Assembly (NCBI GenBank): GCA_905221605.1
Contig: CAJNDS010000975.1
Span: forward strand, 1 to 46,267
Reading direction: 5' to 3'
Source of the DNA: Symbiodinium natans
Lineage: Eukaryota; Sar; Dinophyceae; Suessiales; Symbiodiniaceae
DNA: 46,267 nt
Positions within the stretch are counted from its first letter, which is position 1. Every line of letters begins with the position of its first letter. Shown piece after piece: positions 11,801 through 19,375 of this stretch. Below the pieces are notes generated by a model that saw only the letters and a program-made list of their open reading frames with translations, ran no database searches and had not been told where the DNA came from. The position numbers were made by a program, and so were the translations under genes.

Positions 11801-12564
11801 TGAGTCATCGTCGCTTGATGATGATTGTCGGCAGCATGTTGCTCCAGTGTTGCGATCGTGGCACCAACGACTTGCTCACGTTCAGCGAGTGTAGCTTCGT
11901 GACGTTGATGGATATGAGCTGCCAGTTGCGCGTTCTGATCACGTTCGCGTTCTAGCTGCTCGATCCTGAGTGATGCCCCATAGTCTTCCTGTTGCATCTC
12001 CTCGATCTTCAGTCGCAACATGGCAATGACCTCTTCCATCTTCCGCCTTTCGCCTTCTTCCCGGATTCGTTCCGCTAGAGGGTTAGCAGACTCAACCGGG
12101 GGACCCGAATCAAGCCCGCTCCTGCCGCCAGCCGGAGGTTCCGAACTGGGGAGGCCGGTACCCAAAAGAGGGCCACCGTACCCTCTTCGCGGTGACGTTT
12201 CCGGTCGTCCGGCGTCCGGCGAGGATCGTGGAGAGATTCGTGGAGAAGTGCCTCTTCTTCGTCGTGGAGTACTTGGAGTGTTGGATCTCTTTGATGTTCG
12301 TTCCGATGATTGTCTGGAAGTGGATCTGAGGCGTGAAACTTGACTCATCTTTGAGTTTCCATCTTCACGCAGTACGCTCAAACCACTTCTGGTTCGAGCG
12401 GGTGCCTTCGCAACCGCAACCATCTCAACGGCATCATCTGATGATGTAACCGCATCTGTGTCGGCGCAGCCTGTGCTTTCGCCCAATGCAGGTGCAGCAA
12501 TAGCATCACCATCACCGAAGGTCATGGTTGTGTCGGCACTCGACGACGAGGTTGGCAGCGCCAT
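2779..12564 (-). CDS. Ty1/copia gag-pol polyprotein, 3261 aa
   Basis: Single ORF from the ATG at 12564 to TGA at 2781-2779. Residues 1-160 are Ser/Arg/Pro-rich and probably disordered. Residues 163-435 and 651-700 are predicted coiled coils. A gag-like segment follows at about 765-1000. Two CCCH zinc fingers lie at about 1094-1112 (C-x7-C-x5-C-x3-H) and 1142-1160. The aspartic protease has DTGC at 1376-1379. Integrase has an H-x3-H-x6-C-x2-C finger at 1603-1617 and candidate catalytic D1646, D1710 and E1741. Reverse transcriptase has YVDD at 2490-2493. RNase H has D2717, E2764 and D2798. Residues 2870-3261 form an unrecognised extension. Polyproteins of this kind are normally cut by their own protease to give capsid and enzymes for RNA-templated copying. 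At 3261 residues it is about twice the usual copia length, mainly from the N- and C-terminal extensions. Confidence 0.95.
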   Translation of the reverse strand: MALPTSSSSADTTMTFGDGDAIAAPALGESTGCADTDAVTSSDDAVEMVAVAKAPARTRSGLSVLREDGNSKMSQVSRLRSTSRQSSERTSKRSNTPSTPRRRRGTSPRISPRSSPDAGRPETSPRRGYGGPLLGTGLPSSEPPAGGRSGLDSGPPVESANPLAERIREEGERRKMEEVIAMLRLKIEEMQQEDYGASLRIEQLERERDQNAQLAAHIHQRHEATLAEREQVVGATIATLEQHAADNHHQATMTQEQLMHQQREMAQYMVNVEEAAHGEGNTIAREYQRLTEELNIRAHENLRRRADLQQAGVIVAQMEDQLRTSESAREASEKQKSEMREYAHHESVALQDERDQTRLLNVNIHGVIVKYHEEEERAAALRQAVHEMEQRLEGQHASLPSIHEELQRVRAECQSHEDVNRRLTSELDAARQVQTYNRPTSAGTSEWDNVSSVPRVGVHNSRPQSVQSRSGITQAYSSPEEVDRDVPMSSTTESRFKTWVQNTIPGVGSASPAHSQGGDASKEGSGPPALPTRPSLFGGPPIPVTESRPTSTRTSLFGGPPVLVPGVPSVPNLVPGRMFTTGLLDLPPGLATRPHTSQLLADPPTASTSYQCVRQPSRSRHTGEVTPGMASEIPPNAPNHPQDPRANASTTVQQEALRRQMDDLRQEMSRMRDTEARLRRERDQWRTIAEEQEQENEGEEGENEEEGEPEEDGDKTDPGSWKPIKKGGGGGDGGGDPDPSPHGGGGGGGGGSGPEDGPDYTEGPKISRREADKINIPAFPKVTHLDAWQAAVTTNVLAACADTNQSDWIKWLQESFKPMPDVEGLNDSGHVKFRSIDVKLASAMTLMLRNAGDQAADLFLEVNLKSNAYIRGNEYKVLKGRQIIAMMESFRTRDRLDMVYTIDYLTKLQYPGDNKIAAFKATWLEIISRIRPEDVPSTNALRDILYQKISGSSEMNMELKLYYDIKSYDDPERSHDMLLRIMDRAVQRRREKKNLNETQHGLNQMVAGKDLLAAPARPDPKGPPSSAPDKDKKKKTNERGKDKEAADAAPVLPKSKAKAHEKDKKKGKGKGKERSRSPSSSRSLTDKEKAKIRCKFHFGGGCNAGKNCKWSHKDTDRGRPSSRDDKNQRARSPSSKPSERPCFQWSKNGSCSRENCPFKHDPAKAAPATGETDANAKAKAKAKAKDKKKKPEPAAPAIAIRGLPAVLVLRSLGDGDGDSDDESIDGDAASDCSTDDEIGSYHRDVKDLKVSFEQGTKFASSKPRRSHKDRGFAPRLFTEANLKHENHISEVEYEKHKARARARLMEDMCLGKDGGCIPVRIPGTEKVIMFKFDNKKGKFHERALSVDESRKELIKNPNMCMVQPEFIRRKLKFIMDTGCGHDLISLEKVAKHGIDTAMDCESTSFQTANGVTMTNQTAEFLTKSFKEPIKAHVLENTPSVLSVGKRCMLHGYSFVWPAGRPPFMVNDAGERIQFFVQGDIPYVRVGSKGAKAHEEPEAMEMFRLVQKYKDKVDDDTDDDSTYVAVPGLDDIGEEIPDVASEADEEEDGEVVEGDEVREDEPQAELPVEAEGDAQEIDVEGDESGPDRGAKVGTLKAEANTLAHLCTHRFRNPYCDACVRAKMKHFRTQKGAFKREVNEWGDLVTFDFVDMGKATDKGVGLDDELREILVFRDVATKVVAAYPTISREEGEVVRCMKRFMGKKKVRLAYSDCADEFIAAMNKLKIPLDHSLPGRPMNNSLAERTNQFVITATATSLLHAGLPANYWPYALSCVTHNLNAEDVDGESAWQRMSGKEFPGKLIPFGAKVYFKPTETREPTYGGKFDPKGIPGIFAGYVLNAGQTWSRKYRVWDMKEFANANFAHDAKVPRKLQIPYITERVIMPDEIAFPLKLEYERMNGTLEGLKEGKDLGGKEIKDKPPGGGDDDDDDDNGDDGGDLPDRQERVKAMEKEMLDYVMENDDIVPDLSEFPDDQPGEPRDGPALESEDAKALRLIGDSILDSAGSVPQSKGVPDVASDPPSSKRETKRGTSPKPVSEPPDGKGEPASSSRGPTGRAIPDIDETDPAFIIAKLKEAGLIGPEPEFWKFGTPGDGRVYINDDGEPCKIDKRGAPFKIGSDGRRLLPSTRPKGKFTPEEWHKLGSEGRKIELKRIKKVEEKEAKKARKKEAKEKKKGKEHKDALVASLEALLPKVVPAEKIDLDFRAGTTTGWTWCEEQVTQIATEMFLDDVLPALPSELAEFGLRAPRMPCVSSTKEKHREKLACAAPCFNAMVTRPVNRKEMYENPKAMEAFMKEWKGLWDQEVFDFSQVREYDDVVREAKKSNAKVHMARVHGLIYEKNYQLKEGDPARKFKGRGVLLGDQVKDQNMEAALFQDLGNSPATFDASRWADFYGCLPGNDVQMADAIQAYIQAKLTGTPCWVELPDEAWHPSVNRRKFRRPVCRLVKALYGHPDAGTMWEQHCHTAVQKMGFAPVGEEWPSLYFHAGMKLLLVIYVDDLKLAGPAENLPKGWNMLRKELRLEEETPLGLYLGCRISKGEAKLHDNTKVRTVTYDMETYLEMTVQKYCETTGFPVDKFKKVPSPSPVEETKNHPARAPCHPGAASHRCQWCGHTMPVDKGGRLLPPPPVPKGPQETELDEADRGTLAPHAASILMKLLYAARICRFDLLRSINNLARRITKWSKKEDAALHHLMCYVHQSKGHKMIGWVGDSMDATSIGLYADADYAGCGESLRSTSGAHMHIQGPHTRFPLAGVSKRQGCASHSTPEAEIVAADYAMSRIGIPAITLWRLIGGKDPNFVFYDDNQTMIGVVRAGKNPTMRHLERSHGICIAWMHEVFQEGYVSLAYEVTAKMAADIHTKAFKDHVSWAHACQLINIMPPTMLSSVEVMDMMKATHQQSADEKGHQHYSFKNEVPCFPYTQTPILPQELERAGLSSKEGVQETDSTDPILVVKFPRMLRGVPSALRPGKYLRSTWILREGQWHRIEDEVPIPSEPQKFDRYVERAVFQYHFQRGSAATTRVHRTASPAVSASPLPDCSRCRVRDSPALCRQVCDLVVRAAHGGYGGVFRAGSEGMGGDINEIPALESTVVAVARAAKEADFPQSTFVPEFIEVTRAGTGNHEVVFQDKHGKEMFKARGDSLSGAVGFSMTIKASDVGNSSPRVWLLVGLEEDNWWQTYAPPDVNIICVPEADARGAYQYCKDIIKWSFKDLRNVLFIGAGALNRASWLDVDPRERFYEDRDVVDYPWGEVIDLVFDARKKGATTIGT

Positions 12565-12619
12565 AGCTCAGCCCGTACAGTAGTCGCAAGAAACCGCAAC
12601 CGCTATACGGCTGATAACC

Positions 12620-12909
12620 TGCGTGAGGTCGGGTAGTTGCTTGCACTACGCTTTGGCTCCTCACCAGCCAAATGGTCTCGCACTTGTTTTCTGCACTGAT
12701 GTTCGCCTTCAGTCTCCGTCTCGTGCACCCGGGCGGTTTCCAGTTACGCTATTGCGCTTACTTCCAACCTATGGGTGACCTACACTCTAGGGATTACTTG
12801 AGCCAAAGTGGTGAACAGGCCACGGCGTTCTAAAGTGGTTTCCCCGATGTGCGGCGGAGCCGACACAAAGGGGTCCCCAAAACGTGCTGTGGTTCGGGGA
12901 TCATTCACA
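12620..12909 (-). repeat. candidate 5' LTR (TG...CA), 290 bp
   Basis: Read on the minus strand, the non-coding stretch before the polyprotein can be bounded as TGTGAATGATCC (start 12909) to CTCACGCA (end 12620), giving TG...CA ends. It is followed at once by GGTTATCAGCC (12619-12609), which weakly resembles a primer binding site. The polyprotein ATG is about 45 nt further on. The second LTR is outside the window, so identity between the two LTRs cannot be tested. Confidence 0.35.
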
Positions 12910-13440
12910 GTTTAGGGTTTAGGGTTTAGGGTTTAGGCTTATAGGGCTTGGGGGCTTTAGCGGCGCCAGCCTTCTTTTACAGTAGGATTTGGGAATTCGG
13001 GGGGTTCAGAGATTAGGGTTTTGAGTGTAGGGTTTGGTTGTCGAGTAGGGTTTGCAGCTTTGTGCTTTAACGCTTCGGAGATACCTTTTGGGGGGGGCTC
13101 TAAGGGAGTGAGGGCAAGGAACGCTAGGGTTAGAGTGCCTTTTGGGGTTTAGGGTTTAGAGTTTAGGGTTTAGGGTTTAGGGTTTAGGGTTTAGGTTGAT
13201 TTGCCCTAGTATCCCTCATGGTCCTCATAGCGCAAGTAACAGCGCCAAAACCCTTGGAGCCAAGAATCAACACCCAACCCTCAAGCCCTAAGCCTAAGAC
13301 CCTACACCACTAACGAACCCAAAAAAACCGACACCACTAACCCCAAAACCCCCCCAAAACCCTGCGTCTCTAACCTCACCCGCACCCCTATGTCCCCCAA
13401 GACACCCGAGCACGAAATGCACTCAAGAGCCCCCCTAAAC

Positions 13441-13530
13441 CCGAAACCCTAAACCCTAAACCCCAAACCCCAAACCCTAAACCCTAAACCCTAAACCCCA
13501 AACCCTAAACCCTAAACCCTAAACCCAAAC
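13441..13530. repeat. (CCCTAAA)n array before exon 13545
   Basis: About twelve CCCTAAA-type units, some as CCCCAAA. It forms the inferred 3' end of the intron before the coding block at about 13545-13622. Confidence 0.9.
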
Positions 13531-13544
13531 CCGTCGCTGTGGAG

Positions 13545-13622
13545 GACTGGGCCCAGGGAAGCCAGGAGCGCTCCGAGCGGCTCCTTTGTCTGATAGCTGG
13601 GGTGGTGCCAAAGGTTCGAGGG
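13545..13622 (+). CDS. exon candidate, TTLL-like paralogous exon
   Basis: This stretch reads DWAQGSQERSERLLCLIAGV and on to KVR without a stop. It lies between a CCCTAAA array and a TTTAGGG array, and its donor is the repeat itself (GG|GTTTAGGG). The acceptor (GTGGAG|GAC) is uncertain. At DNA level it resembles the exon at 28511 (CTGGGCC...GGGAAGCCA...CGCTCC), so the two are probably duplicates. Confidence 0.5.
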
Positions 13623-14667
13623 TTTAGGGTTTAGGGTTTAGGGTTTAGGGTTGAAATTATTAAGGGCCCAGGTCCGGGGAAGTTTCGAGGAAAGTTTCGA
13701 GGAGCTTCGTGTTTTTAATGTTCTTAATGATTTCAAGTTACAGGGGCCTGAGGGTTTAGGGTTTAGGGTTTAGGGTTTAGGGTTTAGGGGTTTGGGCAAT
13801 AGGGGTGAGAGGAGTGTAGGGTGTAGCGGGTGGAAGGATTGCAGGGTTAAAAAGGTGTGGGGCTTGGGGTTATGGAGTTTAGCGTTATCGAGTTGCAGGG
13901 ATTACGGGTGATAGAGTAGTAGAGTTATGGATTAGGGGCTTCCTCTAACAGTAAATAGCATGTGCTCTTTAGAGCAAAGCGTCAGGTAGGCACCACAGGC
14001 TTGGCCCATGCCAGTTGTATGGCTATCCTATCACTTCGCCTGGGCATCTTAACACTTATTTTCCGGCATCCTAACACTTATTTTGGGCGTCAACACTGCC
14101 CCTGTGGTCACCGTCCGATCACTACACCGATGTTTCGCTTGCTGATCTTCGTAGCCTTCACGACACTGATTTGTTGTTAGGTTATGTAAGTTATGTAGCT
14201 ATCCTAACACTTAACTGGGGGTCTGGGTTGCTTGTTTTGGTAGCCATCTTAACACTTATATAATGGGCGTCTGGATTGCCTTGTTTGTACTTCCCACCAC
14301 CCTGCTGGAGGTTCGAAAGGTTTAGGTCCACAGGACAACAAAGGAATCTAGGCAAGCGTTAGGTGTGTGCACCCAACCTAACAACCTAACAACAAAGACA
14401 CCTGATGAGTGTTCGGTTGTCAGCTGGATTTGTGGAAACCACCTAATTAGCCCGGATAAGTGTTAAGTTGCGGCAAAACCACTGTCAAGTTGGGGCCAAG
14501 TTAACACTTATGGGGGGGCCCGGATAAGTGTTAAGTTGGCCCCAACCTGACAGTTGGGGGGGTAACTGTTCAGTTGGGGCCAACTGACCACTTATCCGGG
14601 CCCGGGGATAAGTAAGTGTTAAGTTGCGGCAAAACCAAGGGTTTCAGACAACTTGACAGTTATCCCG

Positions 14668-14758
14668 GGCCCGGATATGTGTTCAGTTGGCCCCAACTGA
14701 ACAGTTAAACCCCCCCCCTAACTGTTCAGTTGGGGCCAACTGAACACTTATCCGGGCC
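14668..14758. repeat. 40-bp inverted repeat with C-rich loop, copy 1
   Basis: Arm 14668-14707 and arm 14719-14758 are reverse complements with one mismatch. They are separated by an 11-base loop of AA followed by nine C. Confidence 0.9.
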
Positions 14759-14820
14759 CCGGGGATAAGTGTTAAGTTGCGGCAAAACCAAGGGTTTAAG
14801 CCAACTTGACAGTTATCCCG

Positions 14821-14911
14821 GGCCCGGATAAGTGTTCAGTTGGCCCCAACTGAACAGTTAAACCCCCCCCCTAACTGTTCAGTTGGGGCCAACTGAACAC
14901 TTATCCGGGCC
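14821..14911. repeat. 40-bp perfect inverted repeat with C-rich loop, copy 2
   Basis: Arm 14821-14860 and arm 14872-14911 are exact reverse complements around an 11-base loop AACCCCCCCCC. The unit starts 153 bp after copy 1. Confidence 0.95.
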
Positions 14912-15235
14912 CCGGGGATAAGTGTTAAGTTGCGGCCAAACCAAGGGTTTCAGCCAACTGAACACTTATCCGGGTTGCGGCAAAGCCAAGGGTTTCAGCC
15001 AACTTGACAGTTATCCGGGGGCCCAGAGAAGTGTTAAGCTGGCCCCAACTGAACAGTTAGGGGGGGGGGGGGGGCTAACTGATAGGTTGGGGCCAACTTA
15101 CCACTTATTTGGGGGCCCGGAAAACTGTTAAGATAACTGTTAGGTTGGCCGCAACAAGGCTGGTGGGGCTGTCGGTCGAGTCCGCAGTATCAGGTTAGGG
15201 CTTTGATAGTTGCTCTGCTGGGGCCTACAAAGTGT

Positions 15236-15510
15236 TGGGTTGCGACCTATAAGTGTTAGGTTGAGCCTAGCTAAGTGTTAGGTTGGGGCCTAGATAAGTG
15301 TTAGGTTAGGGCCTAGATAAGTGTTAGGTTGGGGCCTAGATAAGTGTTAGGTTGGGGCCTAGATAAGTGTTAAGTTGGGACATAGATAAGTGTTATGTTG
15401 GGACCTAGATAAGTGTTCAGTTGGGGCCTAGATAAGTGCTAGGTTGGGACCTAGATAAGGGTATTTAAGTGTTAAGTTGGGCTAGATAAGTGTTAGGTTG
15501 AGACCATGAT
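15236..15510. repeat. 23-bp tandem array
   Basis: About a dozen copies of the unit ATAAGTGTTAGGTTGGGGCC plus TAG, with point variants, directly follow the palindromic satellite and share its core. Confidence 0.9.
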
Positions 15511-16410
15511 AACTGATAGGTTGGGACCCTGGTTGCTGTTCGGTTGAGACACCCAACAAGGTATAAAGAGCTACTGTCAGAGGCAGGGCCTAAGTTATGG
15601 AGTTATAGGGTTTTGGCATGTGGGGTGCCCCATTTAAGCCCTCTCGAAAACTTTTGGGGGATTTGGAGGGTCCTGTTAGACAGCCCCGCAAACCCTAAAC
15701 CCTAATACCCTGAACCCCCAAAAGCCCTAAACCCCGAAACCCTAAAATCCTAAAACCCAAAAGCCCTACAACCCCAAAACCCGAACAAAATCCTAAGCCC
15801 ACAAGCCCTACAACCCCCCAACGACCCTCACCCGCCTTTCAGTCTTCTTTTGCTTTGAGACAGCCCTGGGGTGTTTGGCCCTTGCACTTATAGTTTAGCG
15901 TTGAGGGTTGAAGGGTTTCAGGGTTTGAGGGTTTAGGGATTCGGGTTTAGTCCTACAGTTGCGGCGAGCAGGCCCCATCATCGGTCGCTGCTGATCGAAG
16001 AAGCTAAAGCAATCGATGGACAGATCTTTGCGAAGCAGCTACGGACCCACACACGAACCCCAAACCTCTGGCTCGTTCATCGAAATGGTGCAGCTCTTTG
16101 TTGCTCCATCATTCTGCTTATCAACATGGACCCTATAATTGGGATCAACCCTTATCCCACCACAGGTCTTCAGGCCATGGAACCCTAAACCCTAAACCCT
16201 AAACCCTAAACCCTAAACCCTAAACCCTAAACCCTAAACCCTAAACCCTAAACCCTAAACCCTAAACCCTAACTCTCCAGGCCATGTAGGATTTCGCTTT
16301 AGCCAGGCTCCTTCGCTGCCCCCACGAGTGCCATGCGCTGTTGGGCGAAGGGCACCTCTGCTTCTCATGGGGTTGCAGGCTTATAGGGTTTAGGGTTTAG
16401 GGAATGTATT

Positions 16411-16411
16411 C

Positions 16412-16474
<63 letters not shown>

Positions 16475-16511
16475 TGTATGTATGTGTATATGTATATGTA
16501 TGTATATATAT
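16411..16511. repeat. (TA)n/(TATG)n microsatellite
   Basis: A run of TATA followed by nine or more TATG units and mixed TA/TG. The Met-Tyr-Val-Cys peptide it could encode is an artefact of the repeat. Confidence 0.95.
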
Positions 16512-17109
16512 AGGCTTCAATTACACCTCCAAATGTAGTCCTCCTTTTTTATACCAAGTCTCTCCGCTCACAAAAGCAAGCACAATGGGGGTTCTGGGCA
16601 GGGTCCTGCTATCCTGGCATTGTGCGTCAACCTCCTGCAGATAATGCCCCCGTATCCTCACTGACATGCTGTGGCTCAGCAAGAAGCCACCTAGACCCGG
16701 ATGTCTTCCTTCATGCTATGGGGTATCATATTGGTTCTCTACAGCAGGGTCGCATTTTCATACGGGGACGACCCACAAGGGGGCCCTTGTCTTTCAGAAC
16801 CCACCATATGCAGGGTCTAGAAAGAAACAATACGGGTAGGCACCTCACTGCTCAGAGCAAGAAAAGACGAAGTCGTAGGTGGGAAGTTGGGGTTCTTGTT
16901 AGTTCCCTTTGTTGGTGAGTTTTTGGCTCTCTGATTCTGAATCACAAGGGTTATTGAATAAAAGGAACCAGACAACCTTGTTCGCCGAGGTGCCTGCTGC
17001 CACGGAAGATGGGTCGCTCGACAGGGGTTGTCCACCTTCAAAAGGGTGCCCCTGATATACCCCTTATATACCCTATACAACCCTAAACCCTAAAGCCTAA
17101 ACCCTAAAC

Positions 17110-17179
17110 AGATTAAGGGCCCATACTTCAGAACTCTTGAAAGGAGGTAAGGGACCATATTTAACGGCCCATGAAACTA
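17110..17179. mobile_element. family B inverted-repeat element, partial copy
   Basis: Contains AAGGGCCCATACTTCAGAAC, a CTTGAAAG segment, then GGGACCATATTTAA and GGCCCATGAAAC. It matches the reverse complement of the first half of the copy at 44346. Confidence 0.6.
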
Positions 17180-17676
17180 CCCTCAGAGGGTTGTGGGTTG
17201 CGGGTTGAGGCTGTAGGGCCGAACCCCAGCAATCGCCAATTCCACTAAGAAGTAGCTCTGATTCCCTTTTTTCAGGCCACCTTTTTTGGGGTTTGGGTTC
17301 CCTTTCCCTTATAATGCCCTCTTGAAACCAAAAAGGGCACCCTTGTATTCCTAGGTTAATCGTGGGTCTGTAGTTGTTAAGAACAACTGATTTCATAGGT
17401 ACTTCTTGTATTTTACTTTTCCATCGGGCTCCTTACAAAAACCAAGCAACGAGACCCCCCGCCCAAACAAAGGACCCCAGTTTGTAATCCTAAGCCCTAA
17501 ACCCCCCTCCAACACAATACCCAGCCCCGATGACGATACCCTAAACCCTAAACCCTAAACCCTAAACCTTAAACCCTAAACCCTAAACCCTAAACCCTAT
17601 ACGTCCGAAGCCCGGCGAGGGCCGCCTCTCAGACTGTAAGGCTCAACTTCCTGCTTCTCAAGAGATGATTTTGAAG

Positions 17677-17946
17677 CTTGATGTCCAAAAGTTCCCTTAT
17701 TGCCTTATTGCTTGGTGTGGAATTCGAAGAATATTGTTTTTTCAACCCGAAAGAGAGACCCTTATTGCTTGGAGGACAAGATTTGTTGCCAAGATCTGTT
17801 CCACGACAGGGTTATGTGGCGGGGAATATGCGGTACCTAATTCCCTACTTCTCGACAAGAACTCGTCGGTCACAGCACCGCATGCTCAAGCCAGGTCTGC
17901 ACCAGCGAGCTCACGTGGACCTGCCCCCTGGCTTCCACCCTTTCAG
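17677..17946 (+). CDS. exon candidate, unassigned
   Basis: An open frame of about 89 codons with no stop, containing EFEEYCFFNPKERPLLLGG and HVDLPPGFHPFR. An in-frame TGA lies just before it, so the exon probably begins after the AG at 17675-17676. The end is a good donor, TTTCAG|GTTTGC. The composition looks coding; no family is recognised. Confidence 0.45.
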
Positions 17947-18183
17947 GTTTGCGGGTGCTAAGCCCTTCCCTCTTGTAAAAAGGGTGGTTTAGGGTTGAGG
18001 GTTTCGGGTTTAGGGCAAGGTTTGTAGGGTTTGTAGGGTTTGTGGGGCTTAGAAACCCTACGCTCCCAACACGTCCCCCCACTACTAGAAAAGCTATGTG
18101 CAGGCACGGCGAAAGCCATAACGCACCTCAACCCTAAACCCTGAACCCGAAACCCTAAACCCAAAACCCAAAGCACAGCCCAG

Positions 18184-18268
18184 GTTCCTCAGCCAATACA
18201 TGAAGCCGCGAGCGGAGTGCGTCATCTGCAGCGCCGAAAATGCGCCCAGCACCAGCCGTGCCTCGAAG
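18184..18268 (+). CDS. exon candidate with C-x2-C motif
   Basis: Acceptor CACAGCCCAG| follows CCCTAAA-type sequence; donor TCGAAG|GTTTC. The frame reads FLSQYMKPRAECVICSAENA then PSTSRASK. CVIC could be half of a zinc-binding site, but the partner cysteines are not seen here. Confidence 0.6.
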
Positions 18269-18410
18269 GTTTCATTTGGCGTTCCACTTTCTCTTATGTC
18301 CCGACACCGTCTAAATTCCGAACGTTTGCAGAATACCATCTAAACCCTAAAGCCCCCCACACACACACACAACAAAAAAAAAAGGAAGCCGCACGCACGC
18401 AGACGCGCGT

Positions 18411-18442
18411 GCGCCCACCCGCCCACCCGCCCACCCGCCCGC
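18411..18442. repeat. CCCACCCG tandem repeat, G-quadruplex-prone
   Basis: Repeated CCCGCCCA units. The opposite strand has runs of three G at short spacing, suited to a G-quadruplex. Confidence 0.7.
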
Positions 18443-18610
18443 CTCTTTGGTGATGCAGAAGCACAGTGGGGGAGCAAGCAGTCCTATACATCTCCACTTT
18501 TACATATGCATATGTAAGTATGGTTGTTGTGTTGATCCCCATCTGGCGGGTCTCTGTCGGGAATTATGAGGCAACGTAGCACACTGGCCCTTCTTTTTCG
18601 GAGCACACAG

Positions 18611-18690
18611 AAAGGGCCCATCAGAAGTATCACCAGATGTCTCTGGAAATGAAAGTCAGACCAAAGAGAGGGACATTTTCGGGCTCATAG
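18611..18690 (+). CDS. exon candidate, unassigned
   Basis: Acceptor GGAGCACACAG|, donor CTCATAG|GTTGC. The only fully open frame with coding character reads KGPSEVSPDVSGNESQTKER then DIFGLI. It ends in phase 1, which matches the start phase of the exon at 18813. Confidence 0.55.
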
Positions 18691-18812
18691 GTTGCAAGAA
18701 CTGTTGTGAGTACACGTTATCGCCTTATTGCCTAAGCCTAAATTGGCTACGTATGGCCCTGCTGGTACCTACTCTGAACTTTCAGGTAGCGCAAGGGGTT
18801 TTGGGATCGCAG

Positions 18813-18849
18813 GCTCGTCTTGCGTTCACAGCTACCTCGTGCTGCTAAG
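18813..18849 (+). CDS. short exon candidate, unassigned
   Basis: Acceptor GGGATCGCAG|, donor CTGCTAAG|GTTTGTTTAGGG next to a TTTAGGG array. In the phase left by the exon at 18611 it reads SSCVHSYLVLL. Confidence 0.5.
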
Positions 18850-19080
18850 GTTTGTTTAGGGTTTAGGGTGGTTTGTCTAAGGACACGAGAATCTTCCCTC
18901 AATGGGTGGGGCTCTACAAATTTCTGGGCTCCTCGTGGCCCTAAACCCTAAACCCTAAGTTCACAGTTTAGGGGTTAGGTTCCTCGAAAATTTGTCAAAC
19001 TTCCCACTAAAACACCAGAGTAACGGCGCGCTTCGTTTCCTAGGGCACTGGCTAACCCAGAAAGCCCAGAAACACCTTAA

Positions 19081-19217
19081 ACCTTAAACCCTAAACCCTA
19101 AACCCGAAACCCCTGAACCCTAAACCCTAAACCCTAAACCCTAAACCCTAAACCCTAAACCCTAAACCCTAAACCCTAAACCCTAAACCCTAAACCCTAA
19201 ACCCTAAACCCTGACCT
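19081..19217. repeat. (CCCTAAA)n array, about 19 units
   Basis: Nearly perfect CCCTAAA units upstream of the exon candidate at 19251. Confidence 0.95.
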
Positions 19218-19250
19218 TAAAACCCTAAAACCCCCCTACATCCCCCTAAG

Positions 19251-19338
19251 GCGGGTACATCCCATCCGCGCCGGCCCTGCGGTTGCGGCAAGACCCCCTG
19301 GATGGCCCTGGCAATGTTTGGGCTCTTAAGGACCGTAG
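19251..19338 (+). CDS. exon candidate, frame uncertain
   Basis: Lies between a long CCCTAAA array and a long TTTAGGG array. Acceptor CCCCCTAAG|, donor CCGTAG|GTTTTG. Phase 0 is open throughout. The phase expected from the preceding exon is also open up to a possible donor at about 19313, so exact frame and end are unsettled. Confidence 0.4.
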
Positions 19339-19375
19339 GTTTTGTTGGGAAAACAAGGGGTATCGAAGGGTTTGG

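Larger units (their letters stand above)
1..12909 (-). mobile_element. Ty1/copia-order LTR retrotransposon, truncated by the window edge
   Basis: The minus strand reads in order: candidate 5' LTR, short leader, polyprotein with gag-like region, protease, integrase, reverse transcriptase and RNase H, then a second long open frame that runs off base 1. Integrase before reverse transcriptase is the Ty1/copia order. The polyprotein has no internal stop in 3261 codons, so the copy is young or under selection. The 3' LTR should lie beyond base 1 and cannot be seen. The right end abuts TTTAGGG repeats. Neighbouring plus-strand exons are on the opposite strand. Confidence 0.9.
14030..15560. repeat. 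AAGTGTTAAGTTGG satellite with nested palindromes
   Basis: The whole stretch is built from variants of TAAGTGTTAAGTTGGGGCC and its reverse complement, with GGGCCC and poly-C or poly-G blocks between. It holds two units about 153 bp apart, each with a long hairpin, and then a 23-bp direct tandem array. No coding block is visible in it. Confidence 0.9.
15570..17660. other. no confident gene; intron-like or intergenic
   Basis: This holds degenerate CCCTAAA-type sequence (15690-15840), a perfect CCCTAAA array (16184-16271), the TA/TATG microsatellite, a family B element near 17110 and a C/T-rich repeat at about 17265-17360. The block at about 16296-16367, between a CCCTAAA and a TTTAGGG array, is open in more than one frame and could hide an exon, but I cannot choose the frame. 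Confidence 0.5.

Noticed and set aside
2779-12564. Many ORFs of 60-315 codons on the plus strand
   Set aside because: They are shadows of the 3261-codon minus-strand polyprotein and show no domain of their own.
12609-12619. Primer binding site for an initiator Met tRNA
   Set aside because: GGTTATCAGCC only partly resembles the usual TGGTATCAGAGC; kept as a remark under the LTR, not as a feature.
16411-16511. ORF of repeated Met-Tyr-Val-Cys
   Set aside because: Pure translation of the TATG microsatellite.
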